Shown here in pieces: positions 8,668 to 17,530 of a stretch of DNA of 64,000 nucleotides (the stretch's first letter is position 1; every line of letters starts with the position of its first letter). The notes below the pieces were generated by a model. That model made no database searches. It worked only from the letters and a program-made list of their open reading frames with translations, and had not been told where the DNA came from. The position numbers and the translations under genes are program-made. The stretch comes from Hymenobacter yonginensis (lineage in GTDB: Bacteria > Bacteroidota > Bacteroidia > Cytophagales > Hymenobacteraceae): positions 181,403-245,402 of the forward strand of contig NZ_CP115397.1 of the NCBI RefSeq assembly GCF_027625995.1. Reading direction: 5' to 3'.

Positions 8668-9240
8668 ATGAAACTCCTGCTTTGCTTTGTGTGCCTCGCC
8701 AGCGTTGCCCGGGGCCAAGCCCCCGTGCCTTTGCCCCTTGACCCGGTTACACACCGCATCCACTACCAGGCCGTCGTGCCGGTCGCCGGCGTCAGCCAAC
8801 CTGACTTGCTGACTCGCGCGTGCGGGTGGGCCACGGGGGCCGCTTCCCCTACCACGCCGCCGGTCATTACGCACGAGCAAGACACCGATGTGCTCGCCAT
8901 GTCGGGTACCCTGCCTTTTATCTACACCTATTCTTTGGCAGGTACGGCCAACGGTCTTCCCCGCACCCGGACCAACCGCCTAGTGCTGCACTACACCGTG
9001 CGCCTGCACTTGCGAGAGGGGCATTACCTGTACCAGGTAACGGATTTTGCCTTTGCGTGGCCGGCTGCTGCCACGCCGGAGCCGGCCGAAAGCGAATTCT
9101 TTGAAATGAGAGCCCTGAACGAAGAAGCAGCCCGAAGTCTCACGGCCGAGCGCACGCGCTTCCAGCAGGCCACCGCGACACTGCTCACCCAACTCCAAGA
9201 CGCGATGAGCAACCCAAATGGACAGTCGGCGGTCAGGTAG
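8668..9240 (+). CDS. Secreted DUF4468-like protein
   Basis: The protein has 190 residues from the ATG at 8668, with a short signal peptide MKLLLCFVCLASVARGQ. The mature region (HRIHYQAVVPVAGVSQPDLL ... LVLHYTVRLHLREGHYLYQVTDFAF) has the layout of DUF4468, a TBP-like-fold domain common in exported Bacteroidota proteins of unknown function. The C-terminus is helical. The 57-bp gap from the divergent tape-measure remnant leaves little room for two promoters, another sign that the remnant is not an independent gene. Confidence 0.72.
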   Translation: MKLLLCFVCLASVARGQAPVPLPLDPVTHRIHYQAVVPVAGVSQPDLLTRACGWATGAASPTTPPVITHEQDTDVLAMSGTLPFIYTYSLAGTANGLPRTRTNRLVLHYTVRLHLREGHYLYQVTDFAFAWPAAATPEPAESEFFEMRALNEEAARSLTAERTRFQQATATLLTQLQDAMSNPNGQSAVR

Positions 9241-9322
9241 CGCCTTGTGTTGACCCCATTGGTGGTGCTAGTTTCGCTCCTTCTTCTGTCGTTTCTCATG
9301 TACGCTTTCACCGGGGCACGCT

Positions 9323-9769
9323 ATGCAGATTAACTCGCTATTTCGGTTGCTGCTGCTCATCAACTTGTAGCTCACCAAGTTTTACGAGCAGTGGTACCCG
9401 CAAGACGGGCACTGGAACGCCGCCATGGTAACGCCATTGCTGCTGTTGTGTAACGTGCTTGAGGTCCATCTGCTCGCTGAGGCCTTCTCGGACGAGCCGG
9501 CGGGCGGCGGTCTGCTTCCTGGGAATGCCTTGCTTACGCCCCACCAGCAAGCCTGCGCAGTGGCCCTGCCCTCGTTGCTTCTGGTCGGAATGATCAACTA
9601 CGCCCTGGTGTACCACCGCGGGAAGCACCGAGACTATTTCTTTAACCTTTCCCACGAACGTACCGACGTGCTCCACCGCGACTTTTTCGTGTTTGTGGGG
9701 TATTTTGTACTCACCGTCATACCTGTGGGGTACTGGCTCGTCCAGAAAATAGCAACCATGCCGTCATAA
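9323..9769 (+). pseudogene. Small membrane protein interrupted by in-frame TAG
   Basis: From the ATG at 9323 the frame reads MQINSLFRLLLLINL, meets TAG at 9368-9370, and continues in the same frame as LTKFYEQWYPQDGHWNAAMV to a stop at 9767-9769. The downstream part has at least three hydrophobic segments (VTPLLLLCNVLEVHLLA, LPSLLLVGMINYALVY, FFVFVGYFVLTVIPVGYWLV). The ATG at 9425 would give a 114-residue protein starting inside the first membrane helix. I therefore read the whole as one gene with a nonsense mutation. A functional short version from 9425 remains possible. The family is unknown. Confidence 0.6.
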
Positions 9770-9813
9770 CTCGTTCACTTTAATGGTGGTTGAGGCAAAT
9801 CAACGTTCACTTA

Positions 9814-10353
9814 TTACCACTGAGCCGGGTTCGCCGGGCCGGGAATGACGCGAAAGATGAGTGTGGTTTCACTGTCGTCGCTGTTGGATTCTGTTTCGAA
9901 GTTGTAGAGTTGGAAGCGCCAGCTGCGGTTCAGGTGCAGTATGGTTGCCAGCTTGGCCAACGGTCCCTCGTGGTAGCGGACATACTGGTATACAAACCAT
10001 TCTTCGCCCATGATGACGTAGTAGGGCTGCTCAGCGCAGATGACGGATACGTCGGCCAAGAACTGCTCAAACGTAGAGGAGTGTCCATTCCAGGCACTGT
10101 TGAACACGTCCTCAATAATACCTTCGGACGATATCTTCAGGGACGGACGGGAGGGACAATTCAAAAACACCACGCGGGTGATGCAGCGGCTCTGTACGAA
10201 GGCAGTCAATCCGTCCCCAGCCATTTCCAGCCAATCGACGCGGGGGCTGTAACCGGCCGCTTGTGCCAACACTAGTATGTGCCGCGTCAGGTCCGTGAGG
10301 TGGGGTTCCGGCGTGTTGAAGGCCAAGGCGATGTACTGTATAAGGGCTAGCAA
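9814..10353 (-). CDS. Hypothetical protein
   Basis: The protein has 179 residues with no signal peptide or membrane segment, and is therefore probably cytoplasmic. The sequence is mixed alpha/beta with acidic and aromatic patches (MGEEWFVYQYVRYHEG, SWRFQLYNFETESNSDDSET). I do not recognise a domain. It sits among other orphan small genes of the accessory region. The first codons MLALIQYIALAF are hydrophobic but too short for a transmembrane helix. Confidence 0.5.
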   Translation of the reverse strand: MLALIQYIALAFNTPEPHLTDLTRHILVLAQAAGYSPRVDWLEMAGDGLTAFVQSRCITRVVFLNCPSRPSLKISSEGIIEDVFNSAWNGHSSTFEQFLADVSVICAEQPYYVIMGEEWFVYQYVRYHEGPLAKLATILHLNRSWRFQLYNFETESNSDDSETTLIFRVIPGPANPAQW

Positions 10354-10417
10354 GAACGTAAACTTCGTTCAGCGAAAGGGTCGTGGCCTAAATGCGCTTC
10401 GTTCAAAATTAGAAGCG

Positions 10418-11050
10418 TCATTTTAGAATGCCTTTCTCGTAGCAGAGCCGCCGTAGGCTGAGGGGCAGTTTGGCGTGGTGAGCCCGCAGGAACGCCCGTT
10501 TGAAGGGGGAATCGGTATGAAACTGCAGCAGCCGGGCTTCACGGCGGTTCATAGGCACCCAATCGCCCTTCTTAGTAACCTTCCGTCCGACGCCCGTAAA
10601 GCGCATGTTGTGGATGGTTAAGACGGAGTCAATCAGTTCGTCACGCTGATTGACCCACACCGCCACTAAGGGCTGGAAGCCTCTTCCGGGCGGGCCGTAG
10701 CGCATGCAATTTCCCCACAGTCGCAACCGCGAGACCGCTGGCCGCTCGACGAGTTTAAACTCGAAGCGCGTCGAACCGGCCCCGCGTTCGAACGCGACCA
10801 AGCGCTGCTCGAGGCTTACCAGACCTTCGAGCGTGCGCCACACCGAGTCCCCAGGGGGCTGCCAAAACACGGTGCTATCCAAGAAACTGGTGGACACGCT
10901 CCACAGAGCCGTTTGATAGCGTTGTGCTTCACCCGCCTGCACCACGGCCGGGGGGTAAGAAATGGGCGGGGTGTGCTCAGTACACCCCGCCATGCACAGG
11001 CTGGCTCCCACAAATACCAGTAGATTTCGACAGGTCATAAGGGAGCTCAT
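10418..11050 (-). CDS. Hypothetical lipoprotein
   Basis: The protein has 210 residues from the ATG at 11050. The N-terminus MTCRNLLVFVGASLCMAGC is a lipoprotein signal with cysteine at the cleavage site (an in-frame ATG at 11038 is also possible). The frame runs open to 11098, but that extension lacks signal character. The soluble part is beta-rich with conserved-looking Trp residues and a basic C-terminus (FLRAHHAKLPLSLRRLCYEK). The family is unknown. It is probably anchored in the outer or inner membrane facing the periplasm. Confidence 0.6.
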   Translation of the reverse strand: MSSLMTCRNLLVFVGASLCMAGCTEHTPPISYPPAVVQAGEAQRYQTALWSVSTSFLDSTVFWQPPGDSVWRTLEGLVSLEQRLVAFERGAGSTRFEFKLVERPAVSRLRLWGNCMRYGPPGRGFQPLVAVWVNQRDELIDSVLTIHNMRFTGVGRKVTKKGDWVPMNRREARLLQFHTDSPFKRAFLRAHHAKLPLSLRRLCYEKGILK

Positions 11051-11135
11051 TAGATGACAATGCCGACCAAAATAAAAGGTAGTGAGACGTTCACCCAAAC
11101 GGTGCTTCTAGCGAAAGGAGCGTTTTAGGCCATGC

Positions 11136-11414
11136 TTACGAGTTGGTGTGCCTCCCAGGCTTTCCGAATTGGGCCACTGATTGCTGATACTCCGGTGAAG
11201 TTTCCCAACGCTGCCGGTCTCGCCGGGCCTCTTCCAGTGCCTCTTTCCGGTAGTCCCACTCGTCGAAGCACCCTTGGTGAAAGCCCGAGTCGAAGAAGTT
11301 GTACAAGGGGTGGGCGGTGTCAGCTATGGCGGGTAGCGCTGTCAGGGATTCTCCCTCAAGGAGCAGGCGGCCGCACAGCGGACAGCGGGACTTGCCACGG
11401 AGGATTATCGCCAT
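11136..11414 (-). CDS. Small protein with zinc-finger-like CPLCG motif
   Basis: The protein has 92 residues. An N-terminal CPLCG pair (residues about 11-15) is followed about 35 residues later by HQGCF, giving a plausible C-x2-C ... H-x3-C zinc site. The C-terminal half is charged and helical. The family is not recognised. It lies on the minus strand 85 bp upstream of the lipoprotein gene, so the two could be co-transcribed. Confidence 0.55.
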   Translation of the reverse strand: MAIILRGKSRCPLCGRLLLEGESLTALPAIADTAHPLYNFFDSGFHQGCFDEWDYRKEALEEARRDRQRWETSPEYQQSVAQFGKPGRHTNS

Positions 11415-11518
11415 TCGGTTTGGAGGCTAAATAATTGATTGGGGCAGGCCGAAGATACTGTTCAGCCAAAGGGTGTTGAAGTAACTACTCGCAAACCATA
11501 TCTGCCCCAAATACCGGC

Positions 11519-11563
11519 GGGCGAACTGGTGGCGGTAGTGTCGACCACTGCCATGAGTTCGCC
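11519..11563. repeat. Imperfect 45-bp palindrome
   Basis: The outer arms gggcgaact and agttcgccc match exactly, and the inner arms ggtggcggtagtg and cactgccatg match imperfectly around a central tcga. It lies in the 350-bp gene-free gap between 11414 and 11769. Its role is unknown. Confidence 0.5.
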
Positions 11564-11682
11564 CGTTAGTGGGCAGTACATCAATTTGCACGGCAGGTTT
11601 GACTTCTTCGACGCAGCCCTGATAGACTCGCTCCATTCTGATGTAGATGGCCTTTGGGGCTTACAAAGGCAGTCCTCAGCTA

Positions 11683-11746
11683 AAGAACGAACTTCCGGCA
11701 ACATTAACCTTTTACCCAAGGTCAATTTTGCCGGAAGTTCGTTCTT
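11683..11746. terminator. Perfect 19-bp inverted repeat downstream of the T9SS gene
   Basis: Arms aagaacgaacttccggcaa (11683-11701) and its complement (11728-11746) enclose 26 nt, immediately after the stop of the large minus-strand gene ending at 11769. It may act as a terminator or 3'-stabiliser. The long loop and lack of a T-run make a classical terminator uncertain. Confidence 0.45.
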
Positions 11747-11768
11747 CAGCTCAGATAACGAAGCCGGC

Positions 11769-14700
11769 TTACTCCAGCACCAGGCGGGCGGCCTGCGCGC
11801 CGCAGCGCACCACGTACACGCCCGTGGGCAGCCCGGCCGGCAGCACCAGGCGGGCCGAGCCATCGGCCGCGGTGCGGGCCGTCAGGACCAGTCGCCCGAC
11901 AGCGTCGTACACCTGCACCGGGGTGCTGGCCGCGGCGCCGTGCAGCGTAGTCGAACCCTGGGTAGGGTTAGGGGCCAGCGTTAGGGTCAGGGTCGGGCGC
12001 GACTGGCCGGCGCGCGTGACCACCTGCACGGAAGAGTAGGCAAATGTTCCGTCCAGGTCCACCTGGCGCAGGCGGTAGTAGAGCGGGGTGGCGCCGGCCG
12101 GCAGCTGCTGGTCCGGCAGCGAGTAGGTGCGGCGGGAGCTGCTGGTGCCGGCGGCCGGTACCGTGCCAATGGGCTGGAAGGTGCGGCCGTCGAGGCTGCG
12201 CTCCACCTCAAACCGGGCGCTGTTGCGCTCCGAGGCCGTGGCCCAGGCCAGGCGCACGGTCTGCGGGTCCCCGGCCGTGGCCGTGAAGGCCGTCAGTTCC
12301 ACCGGCAGCGGAGTGGCCACCAGGGCCGTGTTGGAGAAGGCACCCTGATCGACGAGCGGGGCGTTCAGGGCCCGCACCCGGTAGTAATACGCCCCACCGT
12401 TCCGTACTCCGGTTACCGTGTAGCTGGTAGCCGGGGCCGCTACCGTGAAGGGCGAGCCGGTGACGGGGGCCGTAAAGGCGGCATCGGTGGCCACGTCCAG
12501 CACATAGCTGGTGACGGTGCCCACGGCCGGGGCCGTCCAGGTGGCCGTGAAGCTGTTGGGCTGGCGGTTGGTGGCGGCCGTGGCGGTGGGCACTACCAGG
12601 GCGTAGCTTTCCACGTAGTTGCTGGTGGTGTTGCCGCTGCTCAGGTCGAAGCCGGTGAGCGTGGCGGGCCGGGCACTCACCAGGTCGTAGATTGTGGTCA
12701 GGCCCGCGTTAGGGCCGGCGGGAGCGCCCTGATCGAAGTTGTAGTAGGCCACTACGCCCGCCGGCAGCGGCAAGGCTGGCACGGCACGCATGTCGGCCTG
12801 CACGTCGGCGACGCTGCGGGCCACGTTCCACACGCGCACCTCGTCCAGGCGCCCGCGGAACTGATTGTCCGGTGTAGAGTCGACCAAGTTGGTGGAGCCC
12901 ATGCGCCAGTTCGTGCCGGTGGTGGTGTAGGTGTTGGTCTGCGTGGCGTCGAGCACGCCGTTCACGTACAGCCGCAGGGTAGTGCCGTCGAAGGTGGCAG
13001 CCACGTGGCACCAGCGGTCAGTTTCCAGGACGGTAGCGCCGATCAAGTCGTTGTTAAATCCCGCGTAGTAGAGCCGGTTATCCACCAGGCTCAGGCCGGC
13101 GCGTTGGTTGGTGGCATTCGTGCCGTAAATGAATAGGCCGCAGTAGGTGTTGGCAGGCTTCACCCACGCCTCCAGGGTGCGGGGGGCGTTGCCTTGCGGG
13201 AGTTGCGCGTTCGTGCCACTAACGTAATCATCCACACCATCGAAGGCCAGCGCGTTGCCGGGCGCGGGCATCACCCGGAAGGGGACGGTTGCCGTGCCGC
13301 CGTCCGTGGTGATGCTCACCTCGCCGCTGGCCGCGGCCGTTACGGGCACGCGCACCACCAGGCGGGTGCCGGTGTTGCTCACGATGCCGGCCAGCGCGTT
13401 GGCCCCGTTGATGGTCAGGGCCGTGGGACTTTCCAGGGCGGTGCCCGTGAGCGTAATCGTCTGGCCCAGCCCGCCGATGGCGGGCGCCACGGCCGTGAGC
13501 ATGGGCGCTTCGACGGTGACCACTACCTCATTGGAGCGGTAGGAGCAACCGGTGGCCGGGTCGGTGGCAATGGCCGCGTACGTGCCAGCCGTGCTCACGG
13601 TGCGGGTGGCCCCGGCCGTGTTGCCGGGAGTAAAGATGAATGTGGCCCCCGCCAGCGCAGTGGCCGCATCGTTGAGCGAGCCGTCGGCGTGGAGGCGCAG
13701 CAGTCGGTCCGGTGCGGCGGCATTGCCGTTGTAGGCCGTGAAGTCACCCCCGACCAGCAGCTTGCCGTCGGCCTGTACCGCCACGGTACGCACGGCCCCG
13801 CCGCCGAGGCCGCCGCCGAAGCCGGTGCCGCCGAAGTTGAACGAGCTGTCAAGCGAGCCGTCGGGGTTGATACGCAGCAGCCGGTCCGGGGCGGCGGCAT
13901 TGCCGTTGTAGGCCGTGAATAAGCCCCCGACCAGCAGCTTTCCGTCGGCCTGCACCGATACGACACTCACGGTATTATTGAGGCCGTTGCCGTTGGGGTT
14001 GAACGAGCTGTCGAGCGAACCGTCAGCGTGGAGGCGCAGCAACCCGTCCGGGGCGGCGGCATTGCCGTTGTAGGCCGTGAAGGCGCCCCCGACCAGCAGC
14101 TTGCCGTCGGCCTGCACCGATACGACACTCACGGTATTGTTGAGGCCGTTGCCGTTGGGGTTGAATGAGCTGTCGAGCGAACCGTCAGCGTGGAGGCGCA
14201 GCAACCCGTCCGGGGCGGCCCTGTTGCCGTTGTAGGCCGTGAAGTCGCCCCCAACCAGCAGCTTGCCGTCGGCCTGCACCGCCAAGGCATACACGGAGCT
14301 GTTGAAGCCGCGGCCGCCGGAGTTGAACGAGCTGTCGAGCGAGCCGTCGGCGTGGAGGCGCAGAAGCCCATATGGGACAGCGGCGTTGCCGTTGTAGGCC
14401 GTGAAGTCGCCCCCGACCAGCAGCTTGCCGTCGGCCTGCACCGACACGGCATACACAGGGCTATCGAAGCCGCGGCCGCCGGGGTTGAACGAGCTGTCGA
14501 GCGAGCCGTTGGCGTTGAGACGCAGTAGATTATCCGGGGCGGCGCCGTTGCCGTTGTAGGCCGTGAAGTCACCCCCGACCAGCAGCTTGCCGTCGGCCTG
14601 CACCGACACGGTCTGCACGGGGCCATCGAAGCCACGGCCGCCGGGATTGAACGAGCTGTCGAGCGAGCCGTCGGCGTGGAGGCGCAGCAGACAGTATGGT

Positions 14701-16418
14701 GCGGCGCCGTTGCCGTTGTAGGCCGTGAAGTCGCCCCCGACTAGCAGCTTGCCGTCGGCCTGTACCACGGCATACACGGGGCCGTTGAAGCCGGTGCCGG
14801 CCACGTTGAAGCCCGGCACGGTAGCCGTGGCCGTGAGGGTGGCACTGCTGCCCCCGGCCAGCACCAGCGGGCCGGCCGGGCTGACCTGCACCGTAACGGC
14901 GGGCGGGGCGTTTACGCGCACTAGGTTGCTGTAACCGGTGCCATTGGAAGTAGTGGTGGCCACCGCCCGGTAGTCGCCCGGCTGGCTTACGGTGATGCTG
15001 GCCCCGGTAGCCCCGTTGCTCCACGTATAGGCCAGCCCGGCCGGCGCAGTGGCCGCATCGTTGAGGCTGCCGTCGGCGTTGAGGCGCAGCAGACCATCCG
15101 GGGCGGCGGCGTTGCCGTTGTAGGCCGTGAAATAGCCCCCGACCAGTAACTTGCCGTCGGCCTGCACCGCCACGGCATACACAGCGTTGTTAAGGCCTCT
15201 GCCGCCAGGGTTGAAGGAGCTGTCGAGCGAGCCGTTGGCATTGAGGCGCAGCAGCCAGTCCGGAGCGGCGTTGTTACCGTTGTAGGCCGTGAAATAGCCC
15301 CCGACCAGCATCTTGCCATCGGCCTGCACCGCTACGGTCTGCACGCTGGCGGAAAATCTACTATCAAATCCGCTGCCACCGGGATTGAAGGCTGCATCGA
15401 GCGAGCCGTCGGGGTTGAGGCGTAGAAGATGGTTTGGGGTGTCGGTGTTGTTGTAGTATGAGAAGAAGCCCCCAACCACCACCTTGCCGTCGGCCTGCAC
15501 CGCTAAGGCTTTTACGTCCTCATTGGTAAGGCCGTCACCGCCAGGGTTGAAGGAGCTGTCAAGCGAGCCGTCGGCGTTGAGGCGCAGCAGATTGTCTGGG
15601 GCGGCGGCGTTGCCATTGTACTCAAAGAAGTAGCCCCCAACCAGCAGCTTGCCGTCGGCCTGCACTGCCACGGTAGATACTACGCCGTCGAAGTCGAAGC
15701 CGCTGCCGCCGGGGTTGAAGGAGCTGTCGAGTGAGCCGTCGGGGTTGAGGCGCAGCAGCTGATCCGAGGCGGCGGCGTTGCCGTTGTAGGCCGTAAAGCC
15801 CCCCCCGACCAGCAGCTTGCCGTCGGCCTGCACCGTCACGGCATACACGGAGTTGTTGAGGCCGAAGCCGGTGCCGCCGGGGTTGAAGGAGCTGTCGAGC
15901 GAGCCGTCGGGGTTGAGGCGTAGCAGATGATCCGGGGCGGCGGCGTTGCCGTTGTAGGCAGAGAATTCTCCCCCGACTAGCACCTTGCCGTCGGCCTGCA
16001 CCGCCACGGCCTGCACGTAGGTGTTGAAGCCGTTGCCACTGGGGTTGAACGAGTTGTCGAGCGAGCCGTCGGCGTTGAGGCGGAGCAGATGATCCGGGGC
16101 GGCGGCGTTGCCGTTGTAGGCAGAGAATTCCCCCCCGACCAGCAGCTTGCCGTCCGCCTGCACCGCCACGGTAAACACGCCGCCGCCGCTGAAGCCGGTG
16201 CCGGCCACGTTGAAGCCCGGCACGGTGGCCGTAGCCGTCAGCGTCTGGCTGGTGCCGGCGCACAGCGTGAGCGGGCCGGCGGGCGACACCGTAACGCTGG
16301 GTGCCTGCGCCCGCGCGGCCCAGGGCAGCAGCAGGGCCAGCAGCAGCAGCAGGTAATGTGCCCGCAAGCCGGGGCAGCGGCGGGCCGCGCGGGCGGCCGG
16401 ATAGTAGGTGTGCGTCAT
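11769..16418 (-). CDS. Giant T9SS-exported protein with two seven-unit delta-60 repeat blocks, TIG, LamG and Fn3 domains
   Basis: The protein has 1549 residues. A signal peptide ends near PWAARAQAP. Two arrays of seven delta-60-type repeats (core VQADGKLLVGG.F.AYNGN ... LLRLN.DGSLDSSFNPGG, about 53-57 residues each) occupy roughly 73-460 and 542-920. Each is embedded in an Ig-like/PKD-like sequence. Then follow a TIG/IPT domain (about 970-1053), a LamG-like concanavalin fold (1057-1210), an Fn3 domain (1273-1370) and a C-terminal type A sorting domain (1477-1549, beginning LAPNPTQGST and ending RLVLE). It is exported across the outer membrane by the type IX system and anchored or released after sorting-domain cleavage. 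It likely works in adhesion or binding of carbohydrates. The upstream region 16419-16794 is gene-free and should contain its promoter. Confidence 0.9.
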   Translation of the reverse strand: MTHTYYPAARAARRCPGLRAHYLLLLLALLLPWAARAQAPSVTVSPAGPLTLCAGTSQTLTATATVPGFNVAGTGFSGGGVFTVAVQADGKLLVGGEFSAYNGNAAAPDHLLRLNADGSLDNSFNPSGNGFNTYVQAVAVQADGKVLVGGEFSAYNGNAAAPDHLLRLNPDGSLDSSFNPGGTGFGLNNSVYAVTVQADGKLLVGGGFTAYNGNAAASDQLLRLNPDGSLDSSFNPGGSGFDFDGVVSTVAVQADGKLLVGGYFFEYNGNAAAPDNLLRLNADGSLDSSFNPGGDGLTNEDVKALAVQADGKVVVGGFFSYYNNTDTPNHLLRLNPDGSLDAAFNPGGSGFDSRFSASVQTVAVQADGKMLVGGYFTAYNGNNAAPDWLLRLNANGSLDSSFNPGGRGLNNAVYAVAVQADGKLLVGGYFTAYNGNAAAPDGLLRLNADGSLNDAATAPAGLAYTWSNGATGASITVSQPGDYRAVATTTSNGTGYSNLVRVNAPPAVTVQVSPAGPLVLAGGSSATLTATATVPGFNVAGTGFNGPVYAVVQADGKLLVGGDFTAYNGNGAAPYCLLRLHADGSLDSSFNPGGRGFDGPVQTVSVQADGKLLVGGDFTAYNGNGAAPDNLLRLNANGSLDSSFNPGGRGFDSPVYAVSVQADGKLLVGGDFTAYNGNAAVPYGLLRLHADGSLDSSFNSGGRGFNSSVYALAVQADGKLLVGGDFTAYNGNRAAPDGLLRLHADGSLDSSFNPNGNGLNNTVSVVSVQADGKLLVGGAFTAYNGNAAAPDGLLRLHADGSLDSSFNPNGNGLNNTVSVVSVQADGKLLVGGLFTAYNGNAAAPDRLLRINPDGSLDSSFNFGGTGFGGGLGGGAVRTVAVQADGKLLVGGDFTAYNGNAAAPDRLLRLHADGSLNDAATALAGATFIFTPGNTAGATRTVSTAGTYAAIATDPATGCSYRSNEVVVTVEAPMLTAVAPAIGGLGQTITLTGTALESPTALTINGANALAGIVSNTGTRLVVRVPVTAAASGEVSITTDGGTATVPFRVMPAPGNALAFDGVDDYVSGTNAQLPQGNAPRTLEAWVKPANTYCGLFIYGTNATNQRAGLSLVDNRLYYAGFNNDLIGATVLETDRWCHVAATFDGTTLRLYVNGVLDATQTNTYTTTGTNWRMGSTNLVDSTPDNQFRGRLDEVRVWNVARSVADVQADMRAVPALPLPAGVVAYYNFDQGAPAGPNAGLTTIYDLVSARPATLTGFDLSSGNTTSNYVESYALVVPTATAATNRQPNSFTATWTAPAVGTVTSYVLDVATDAAFTAPVTGSPFTVAAPATSYTVTGVRNGGAYYYRVRALNAPLVDQGAFSNTALVATPLPVELTAFTATAGDPQTVRLAWATASERNSARFEVERSLDGRTFQPIGTVPAAGTSSSRRTYSLPDQQLPAGATPLYYRLRQVDLDGTFAYSSVQVVTRAGQSRPTLTLTLAPNPTQGSTTLHGAAASTPVQVYDAVGRLVLTARTAADGSARLVLPAGLPTGVYVVRCGAQAARLVLE
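13664..16200 (-). repeat. Fourteen tandem delta-60 coding repeats in two blocks of seven
   Basis: Block 1 runs about 15045-16200 and block 2 about 13664-14795. Units are around 160 bp at DNA level and many are near identical, especially the two adjacent units at about 13940-14240. In the first unit of block 2 a codon is missing (YAVVQADGK where others read YAVxVQADGK). The high identity suggests recent expansion by recombination and makes assembly collapse possible. Confidence 0.9.
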
Positions 16419-16794
16419 AGAAGCAGCTAAAAGCGGACGGTCAGGCCCAAGAAGACAGAGAAGGCCGGGCGCCCCCGAAAAGGCACCTACCCGAAAAATG
16501 AGGGCCTCACTAATCAGTGTGGCCGGGAGTCAGAAGCGAAAGGAAAGTGGAGTCAGCGTAGCCAGTAGCCCCGCTGGCTGGCGCGTAACGCGCGCTGTGG
16601 GCCGGCTCCGGCGGCAGGAGTGTTCACCGGAGCCGGCATAGTACACAGCAAGCAATAGGACACGGTAATCATCTTTCTATCAAGCTGCTATAGCGCATAG
16701 TAGATTCGGCTAATCCAGTTACAAAGCTCGCCTGTAACGACATGCCGCGCCATGACATAAAGATGCCAGATGCGAGGCCCGCCGGGGCCGGTGG

Positions 16795-17460
16795 CTAGCC
16801 CCGGTGGCGCTGCAGGGCGCGGGCCAGCAGCTCGCCCTTGGAGTTGATGTGCAGCTTGCGGTACACGCTGCGGATGTGGTTGCGCACCGTGTCGAGGCTG
16901 ATGTTGTGGCGGCTGGCAATGAGCTTGTAGCTGAGCCCGTCCTCGATGCCGCGCACAATGTCCAGCTCGCGGGCCGTAAGCGGCTCGCCCCCCGGTCCGG
17001 CAGCCGGGGCGGGCTGCTGGCTCATGCGCTGGAAGGCCTGCACCACGTGCCGGGCCACGCCGGGGCTCATGGGCGAGCCGCCGGCCATCACCTGCAGCAG
17101 GTGCTCCTTGAGCTCGCGCAGGGGCGTGTCCTTGAGCAAATAACCCACGGCTCCCGCGCACAGGGCCTGGTACACGCGCTCGGCCTCGGCGTACACGCTC
17201 AGCATCACCACCTGGGCCTGGGGCAGGCGGGCCTGCAGCAGCGGGATGCCCTCAATGCCGGAGAGGCCCGGCAGGCCGATGTCGGAGAGAATCAGCTGGG
17301 GCGGGCGCGCGGCGGTGGGCAACGCGGCCAGAAACGCCTCCACTGATTCGGCCACCAGCTCGCACTCGAACTCGGGCTGGGCGCACAGGTATTCCTGCAG
17401 CATCTCCCGGATGGGGGCCTGGTCTTCAATCAGGGCAAGGGCGTAGGGCGGCTCCGGCAT
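16795..17460 (-). CDS. LuxR/NarL-family response regulator
   Basis: The protein has 221 residues from the ATG at 17460, just upstream of which the frame turns into an unlikely Arg/Pro-rich extension. The receiver domain shows acidic residues E12-D13 and phosphoacceptor D60 (LILSDIGLPG). The C-terminal LuxR helix-turn-helix spans about 158-220 (LTARELDIVRGIEDGLSYKL ... DTVRNHIRSVYRKL). It is encoded 70 bp downstream of the kinase gene at 17531-19474 on the same strand, so it is the kinase's partner. It is a transcription activator; the adjacent T9SS gene is a plausible but unproven target. Confidence 0.93.
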   Translation of the reverse strand: MPEPPYALALIEDQAPIREMLQEYLCAQPEFECELVAESVEAFLAALPTAARPPQLILSDIGLPGLSGIEGIPLLQARLPQAQVVMLSVYAEAERVYQALCAGAVGYLLKDTPLRELKEHLLQVMAGGSPMSPGVARHVVQAFQRMSQQPAPAAGPGGEPLTARELDIVRGIEDGLSYKLIASRHNISLDTVRNHIRSVYRKLHINSKGELLARALQRHRG

Positions 17461-17530
17461 GGCCGTAAAGGTACGCGCCCGCCGGCCGCAGCCACCTGAC
17501 ATAAAGATGCCAGGGCGGGGGGGCGTTGGT

